A DNA stretch of 64,000 nucleotides from NCBI GenBank assembly GCA_021201825.1, contig JAJQED010000041.1:62001-126000 (forward strand), given 5' to 3'. Of this stretch, positions 58,357 to 64,000 are shown piece by piece. The translations under genes were made by a program, and so were the position numbers. Below the pieces are notes generated by a model, which saw nothing but the letters and a program-made list of their open reading frames with translations, was not told the origin of the DNA and made no database searches. Within the stretch, counting starts at the first letter, position 1; the number at the start of each line of letters is the position of its first letter. Source of the stretch: Alistipes sp. GTDB lineage: Bacteria; Bacteroidota; Bacteroidia; Bacteroidales; Rikenellaceae.

Positions 58357-59127
58357 CTATTCTTCTTCCTGGTCAAGCAGGTCGGAAACCAGTATCCTGC
58401 CGCAATATTCGCAAACAATGATCTTTTTACTCTGGCGTATCTCGAACTGCCTCTGGGGCGGGATACGGTTGAAGCAGCCGCCGCACGCGTCACGTTTCAC
58501 GGTGACTACACCCAGCCCGTTGCGTACGTTGCCCCGGATACGTTTGTATGCGCTCAGCAGACGCTCGTCAATCTTGGCCTGCGCTTTTTCTTCCTGCTCG
58601 CGCAGAGCCTCGACTTCCTTAGCCGTCTCTTCCTCGATGCTTTCCAGCTCCTTGCGTTTCATGTCGAGGTCGATCTTGCGGTCGTTCATTATCGTTTCCG
58701 CGTCCTCGGCCATCTTCTTTTTGGTTTTGATCTCGGCCGAATATTCCTTTAACCTTTTTTCGCTCAGCTCTATCTCGAGGTTCTGATACTCGATCTCCTT
58801 GTTCAGGGAGTCGAATTCGCGGTTGTTCCGGACATTTTTGGATTGTTCCTCATATTTGGTAATCAAGGCCTTGGACTGCTCGATTTCCTCCTTGCGCTGT
58901 TTGGTCAGCTGCGAGAGTTCGTCCACTTCGGCATTGATATTGTCGATACGGGTCTGTAGCCCGGCAACCTCGTCCTCAAGGTCCTGCACTTCGAGTGGAA
59001 GTTCACCCTTGAGCTTATTTATCTCGTCTATTTTCGAATCTATCTTCTGAAGCTCGTATAACGCTATGATTTTCTCCTCGATAGAATAATCGGGAGCCTC
59101 GGGCGCTTTACTTTTAGCTGTTGCCAT
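58357..59127 (-). CDS. coiled-coil zinc-ribbon protein (DUF164 family)
   Basis: A 256-residue cytoplasmic protein. Residues about 15-195 form a long antiparallel coiled coil (heptads in IDSKIDEINKLKGELPLEVQ and beyond), and the C-terminus has a C4 zinc ribbon, CGGCF (near 216) and CEYCGR (near 239). The family is widespread in bacteria and is commonly found beside a Nif3-family gene, as here (Nif3 lies upstream, gap of about 95 bases). Function not established. Confidence 0.87.
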   Translation of the reverse strand: MATAKSKAPEAPDYSIEEKIIALYELQKIDSKIDEINKLKGELPLEVQDLEDEVAGLQTRIDNINAEVDELSQLTKQRKEEIEQSKALITKYEEQSKNVRNNREFDSLNKEIEYQNLEIELSEKRLKEYSAEIKTKKKMAEDAETIMNDRKIDLDMKRKELESIEEETAKEVEALREQEEKAQAKIDERLLSAYKRIRGNVRNGLGVVTVKRDACGGCFNRIPPQRQFEIRQSKKIIVCEYCGRILVSDLLDQEEE

Positions 59128-59222
59128 AACTTTCGTGACTTATAAGGATTTGGTACTCTTTTCCCCGGGATTGCCGCAAACTCCCCGGGATGACCGTCCC
59201 GGGTGGAAACGGCAAACGGTGC

Positions 59223-60032
59223 TTAGTAATAATAGTTTACGGGGTTCCGTGACTTCTCACTTTTCCGGACTGCAAAAGTAGGTAATTTTTTTGTAATAAT
59301 TTCATACAAAAGGTCGATTGCGCAATATTCGCTCTCATAATGGCCGATATCGGCAACTATGAAACGGCCGTCGGCATCGATAAAATCGTTATACTTGAAA
59401 TCCGAGGCTATATAAATATCCGTACCTGCCTTACATGCCTTGCCGGCAAGCGAAGCCCCGCCCCCGGTGCAAAGTGCCACACGGGAGATGCGGTCTTTGC
59501 ATAAAGCGCTGTGCCTGACGACATCCAAATCGAGTTTCTCTTTCAGGTAGGCCAGAAACGCGATCGGCTCCATATCTTCCGGCAAAGTGCCTATCACTCC
59601 GAATCCGGCCAGCTCCCACTTCTCCCGCAGGTCCTGGCCGTCGAAAACGTCCAGTACCTCGATGCCGGTCAGGCCAAGTATATTCGCAACTTTATGGCTC
59701 ATGCCGCCATGCACGGCATCCAGATTCGTGTGGCAAGCATACAGCGCGATACCCTCTATTATGGCCCGTTCGGCAATGCGTTGCACATACCCCTCGCCGT
59801 TCAGCCGTTTTATGGCATGGAAAATAAGGGGATGGTGGGAAATGACGATATCTGCACCTATCTGCCGGGCTTCGTCCATCACTTCATCGGTAACATCCAC
59901 GCAAACGAGCGCTTTGCTAACCTCGTCATTATAGCGGCCTACAACCAGCCCCGAGTTGTCGTAAGGCTGCTGAAGTATTTCCGGAGCGTAATCTTCCAGC
60001 GCGAGGATTATATCTTTGACCCGGTATTTCAT
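59223..60032 (-). CDS. Nif3-like dinuclear metal center protein
   Basis: A 269-residue member of the Nif3/YbgI family (ring-forming, dinuclear metal site; sometimes annotated as GTP cyclohydrolase I type 2). Metal-ligand motifs are visible: ISHHPLIFH near residues 64-72, YACHTNLDAVHGG near 97-109, and the C-terminal VADIGHYESE. It lacks the inserted PII/CutA-like domain of longer family members. The physiological role is uncertain. It is close to the MerR gene (stop of MerR 6 bases upstream). Confidence 0.87.
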   Translation of the reverse strand: MKYRVKDIILALEDYAPEILQQPYDNSGLVVGRYNDEVSKALVCVDVTDEVMDEARQIGADIVISHHPLIFHAIKRLNGEGYVQRIAERAIIEGIALYACHTNLDAVHGGMSHKVANILGLTGIEVLDVFDGQDLREKWELAGFGVIGTLPEDMEPIAFLAYLKEKLDLDVVRHSALCKDRISRVALCTGGGASLAGKACKAGTDIYIASDFKYNDFIDADGRFIVADIGHYESEYCAIDLLYEIITKKLPTFAVRKSEKSRNPVNYYY

Positions 60033-60038
60033 ATCTCT

Positions 60039-60974
60039 CTAAAATAATGTCTGTTCAATGGCCTGAGGACCTTTCGGGGCCGATTTGTCCAGTTCCTGTA
60101 AGGCTTCCATGACCTCGGCGGCAGTGGCGGCCTCTTCGGCGATCTCGTCCGAAAGTTCGCCTATATACTCCTGCGGAAGTTCTTCGCCTACGATCTCCGC
60201 TATATTCCCGGCCACGATCTTCTGGACTTCCCTCTCGGGTAGCGTTCCGGCCGCCTGTGCCGTATCCTCATCCCACGGAGCGGACTCTTCCTCTTCTTCC
60301 GACAGGGTAGGGATATCCAGTTCGTCGGCAAAGAAACTGAAGCCATCGTCAGGCGCTGCCTGCTGATTCCCGTCTCTGTCGGGTTTATCTCCGTCTTCTG
60401 CATCTTCTATATACCCGCCGGTAGCCGTGGCTGCAGGGACTTCCTGTTCGTTTATAAAGATGAAGCCTGTAGACTCCTCCGATGATTCCATGCCGGGGGT
60501 GATATCTTCGGTTGCCGGTTGTTCCTCTGCGGAAGTATCCGATCGTTCATCCGCCACAGGTTCAATAACCGGACCGGTTTGGCCGGTAGGCTCAGGCGAT
60601 ACGGCCGTATCGTCTTCCGGCGCCGGATCGAAATCCGCTCCGACCTTGAGCTCCTGCTTTATCTCGGCAAGTATGGCCTTGATCGAAAGCAGCCGGTCTA
60701 TAACCTCCATATCCTGGTTTATACCCTCCCGGTTGGCCTTTATCTGCTGGGCAGCACCGGCCAGGGTCATGCCTTTCTCTTTGACCAGGTGGTAGATAAG
60801 TTTGAGGTTGTCGATATCGGCCGGGGTGAAAAGCCGGTTCCCCTTTTTGTTTTTGTGGGGTTTCAGTATATCGAACTTAGACTCCCAGAAGCGGATAAGC
60901 GAGGGGTTGACGTCGAACATCTCGGTCACCTCTCCCATGGAATAGTATATCTTGCCTGTCGGTTTAGCACACAT
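60039..60974 (-). CDS. MerR-family regulator with a long acidic tail
   Basis: A 311-residue protein. The first 80 residues are a MerR winged-helix DNA-binding domain (YYSMGEVTEMFDVNPSLIRF, then KKGNRLFTPADIDNLKLIYH). From about 120 to 311 the sequence is low-complexity, rich in Glu, Asp, Ala, Thr, Pro and Ser, with no ligand-binding domain I recognise. MerR-like proteins with such tails occur upstream of Nif3 in Bacteroidota. The start is ATG 60974; the frame is open further, but upstream is the divergent promoter region. Confidence 0.8.
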   Translation of the reverse strand: MCAKPTGKIYYSMGEVTEMFDVNPSLIRFWESKFDILKPHKNKKGNRLFTPADIDNLKLIYHLVKEKGMTLAGAAQQIKANREGINQDMEVIDRLLSIKAILAEIKQELKVGADFDPAPEDDTAVSPEPTGQTGPVIEPVADERSDTSAEEQPATEDITPGMESSEESTGFIFINEQEVPAATATGGYIEDAEDGDKPDRDGNQQAAPDDGFSFFADELDIPTLSEEEEESAPWDEDTAQAAGTLPEREVQKIVAGNIAEIVGEELPQEYIGELSDEIAEEAATAAEVMEALQELDKSAPKGPQAIEQTLF

Positions 60975-61025
60975 AGCCAGCCGTATATTGGTTTCCCCGG
61001 ACCGGGTATGGCCGGACGGGACCAA

Positions 61026-61120
61026 CAAATTTAAGGATTTTCCACATATTTCGGCACTTAAAGTGACCGCTTCTATTAATAAAATCCTCAATGGATTCAG
61101 GGCAAAAATATATACCTTTG
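61026..61120. promoter_or_regulatory. divergent promoters of the MerR and riboflavin kinase genes
   Basis: Minus strand: TAAATTTG (61026-61033) and TATTTTTG (61103-61110), both exact TAnnTTTG boxes reading toward the MerR gene. Plus strand: TACCTTTG (61113-61120) reading toward riboflavin kinase. The plus box and the far minus box are two bases apart and face away, so they may interfere. No TTTG at -33 was found for either. Confidence 0.45.
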
Positions 61121-61128
61121 CCCCTGCT

Positions 61129-61527
61129 ATGGCGCAAGGGACGGAAAAGGTAACGGTCAAAGGGGTCGTGGGAAGCGGCAGGGCGCTGGGGCGCAGGCTG
61201 GGATTCCCGACGGCTAACATTTACGGAGTGGAGGATATACGGGCTGTTGACGGTGTATATGCCGTCCGGGCGCAGGTGCCGGGAGAGGGAGTGCTCCGGG
61301 GAATGGCCAACCTTGGCCGCCGTCCTACGGTGGACGGTGGGGAACGGGTTCTGGAAATCCATTTTTTCGATTACGGCAAGGACCTGTACGGACTCGAGGT
61401 GCAAGTGGAATTATGTAAATTCATACGGCCGGAGATAAATTTCGGCGGCACGGACGGGCTGGCCGCCCAGTTGCGGGAAGACGAAAAGACCGTGAGGGAT
61501 TTTTTTGAAAATCAACAAACACTATAA
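61129..61527 (+). CDS. stand-alone riboflavin kinase domain
   Basis: Phosphorylates riboflavin to FMN. The 132-residue protein corresponds only to the C-terminal kinase half of bacterial RibF, with its signatures VVGSGRALGRRLGFPTANI, DGVYAVRAQVPGEGVLRGMA and the IHFFDYGKDLYG block. The FAD synthetase half (N-terminal nucleotidyltransferase) is not upstream; the 150 bases before the start are non-coding promoter DNA. I start at ATG 61129, where the family sequence begins. The -7 box at 61113-61120 would give a nearly leaderless mRNA. It is followed by ahcY after 3 bases. Confidence 0.82.
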   Translation: MAQGTEKVTVKGVVGSGRALGRRLGFPTANIYGVEDIRAVDGVYAVRAQVPGEGVLRGMANLGRRPTVDGGERVLEIHFFDYGKDLYGLEVQVELCKFIRPEINFGGTDGLAAQLREDEKTVRDFFENQQTL

Positions 61528-61530
61528 AGA

Positions 61531-62949
<1,419 letters not shown>

Positions 62950-62962
62950 AATAATCCTATCG

Positions 62963-64000
62963 GTGAAATATACAGCCGGAGATATCGCCGCTATATGCGG
63001 AGCGCAGGCCACCGGTCCCGGAGAAGCCCGGGAGGTGCTGTCGGTGTTTACAGACAGCCGGAACCCGTTCGTGGGCCCCGGTTCGCTGTTTTTCGCCATT
63101 TCCGGCAAGAACCATGACGGACATTCCTATATAAATGAACTTTACCGCCGTGGAGTCAGGGTATTCGTTATTGAAAAGGATATCGCAGTCAAAAGCTATC
63201 CCGAAGCGGTGTTCCTGCGCGTAGAAAGTTCCATAGACGCTTTGCAACGCCTTGCCGCCGATTATCGCCGGCAGTTCCGGGGTACTCTGGCCGCCGTTAC
63301 CGGAAGTAACGGTAAAACCGTGGTCAAGGAATGGATCGCGGCCCTTGCGCCCGAAAACACCAGGCTGTTCCGCAGCCCGAAGAGTTATAACTCCCAGATC
63401 GGAGTGCCGTTGTCGGTGCTAATGATGGACGGCGGCGAACAGTTCGCCGTGATCGAGGCCGGTATCTCCCGGCCGGGTGAGATGGAACGTCTGGAGGGTA
63501 TATTGCGGCCCGATATCGGGATCATTACCAATATCGGCGATGCCCATCAGGAGAATTTCCGCACCCTCGCGGATAAGGCCCGGGAAAAAACGGGCTTGTT
63601 CAAAAATTGCCGGGCCATTATTTACAACGGGGACCCGGTAGTATCGGAGGTCCTCCGTAAGGATTTCCCTCCCGACATATTGATCGATGCGGGCAAACTC
63701 GATATCGATGTTTCGTTTTTGCCGGATAAAGCATCACGGGAAGATGCGCTTCTGGCCGCTGCATTTTGCCAGGCGGCCGGCTTCCCGGCTGGGGATACCG
63801 CCCGCAAACTTCGGACCCTTACCCCGGTTGCTATGCGGCTCGAACTTAAAGAGGGATTATACGGCTCCCTGATAGTCGATGACACTTATAATTCTGATAT
63901 AAACTCACTTGCCATCGCCCTGGACCACCTTAATTCCGTAGCAGGTGGCAGGGAACAGATACTCATCCTCTCCGACATACTCCAAAGCGGGTACGCCGAG
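62963..64000 (+). CDS. murF: MurF-type UDP-MurNAc-tripeptide:D-Ala-D-Ala ligase (3' end outside window)
   Basis: Adds D-alanyl-D-alanine to UDP-MurNAc-tripeptide, a cytoplasmic step of peptidoglycan synthesis. The frame is open from GTG 62963 to the window edge (346 codons). Visible motifs are the N-terminal TDSRNPFVGPGSLFFAISG, the ATP loop AVTGSNGKTVVKEW near residues 112-125, YNSQIGVPLSVL and the inter-domain block TPVAMRLELKEGLYGSLIVD. The piece VDDTYNSDINSLAIALDHLN followed by ILILSDILQSG is typical of the Bacteroidota MurF fused to alanine racemase; the racemase part would lie beyond 64000. GTG is the only suitable start after ahcY (13 bases). Confidence 0.87.
   Translation, partial: MKYTAGDIAAICGAQATGPGEAREVLSVFTDSRNPFVGPGSLFFAISGKNHDGHSYINELYRRGVRVFVIEKDIAVKSYPEAVFLRVESSIDALQRLAADYRRQFRGTLAAVTGSNGKTVVKEWIAALAPENTRLFRSPKSYNSQIGVPLSVLMMDGGEQFAVIEAGISRPGEMERLEGILRPDIGIITNIGDAHQENFRTLADKAREKTGLFKNCRAIIYNGDPVVSEVLRKDFPPDILIDAGKLDIDVSFLPDKASREDALLAAAFCQAAGFPAGDTARKLRTLTPVAMRLELKEGLYGSLIVDDTYNSDINSLAIALDHLNSVAGGREQILILSDILQSGYAE

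Overview
The window looks like chromosome of a member of the Bacteroidota, most likely a gut-type Bacteroidales; a GC-rich one such as Alistipes/Rikenellaceae is a guess. The reasons are: promoters of the Bacteroidota type (TTTG, 18-20 bp, TAnnTTTG) in front of many genes; Bacteroidota-restricted families (DUF4251, DUF4377, M56 proteases with TonB-type tails, a MurF of the kind fused to alanine racemase); a 4-gene Phe/Tyr operon with a DAHP synthase-chorismate mutase fusion; and weak ribosome binding sites. I found no tRNA, rRNA, insertion sequence, prophage or CRISPR array. The region is mostly ordinary chromosome with several accessory islands.

Layout. 1-5.1 kb: end of a CCA-adding enzyme, type II NADH dehydrogenase, YjbR protein, cold-shock protein, then a ferredoxin-PAS protein with a SpoIIE-type phosphatase. 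5.1-6.8 kb: first BlaI/BlaR-like (M56) pair with a palindromic operator on its promoter. 6.9-11.1 kb: pheA-aminotransferase-tyrA-DAHP synthase/chorismate mutase operon, preceded by a complete attenuator with a Phe/Tyr-rich leader peptide. 11.2-14.9 kb: a three-gene signalling cassette of kinase-WG repeat protein, VWA protein and pseudokinase-WG repeat protein. 14.9-26 kb: housekeeping and small-metabolism genes (HAD, Nudix, M48 protease, BASS transporter/AraC pair, Ohr, pirin, RlmD, SIMPL, MnmD, cytidine deaminase, pseudouridine synthase, exonuclease). 26-33 kb: Crp/Fnr regulator with a palindrome over its promoter, AlkD-like protein, two-component system, second BlaI/BlaR pair (the protease carries TonB-plug-like repeats and a TonB C-terminal domain), CorA. 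33.7-36.3 kb: glpD and a divergent DeoR-type regulator. 36.3-41.6 kb: a small repeat protein, DUF763, a GH125 mannosidase, small hypotheticals, pyrophosphatase.

41.8-45.3 kb: a heterodimeric ABC exporter with complementary degenerate ATP sites. 45.3-45.65 kb: a gene-free stretch holding a probable small RNA on the minus strand, with promoter, three hairpins and terminator, and a second structured element on the plus strand. 46.8-54.3 kb: a minus-strand operon from one promoter to one terminator (GH43-like lipoprotein, tetraheme cytochrome c fused to a SUMF1 domain, two Gfo/Idh/MocA oxidoreductases, a double DUF1080 protein, a Tat-exported TIM-barrel protein), resembling oxidative 3-keto-glycoside breakdown. 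54.4-64 kb: Na+/H+ antiporter, small proteins, an ECF sigma factor, coiled-coil zinc-ribbon protein, Nif3, a MerR regulator divergent from a stand-alone riboflavin kinase, ahcY and the start of murF.

The signals I rate highest are the Phe/Tyr attenuator, the kinase-VWA-pseudokinase cassette, the small RNA near 45.4 kb, the cytochrome-SUMF1 fusion in the glycoside operon, and the ferredoxin-PAS/SpoIIE pair, which looks like a sensory hydrogenase module that has lost its hydrogenase domain. All calls come from reading the sequence; no database search or folding program was run.
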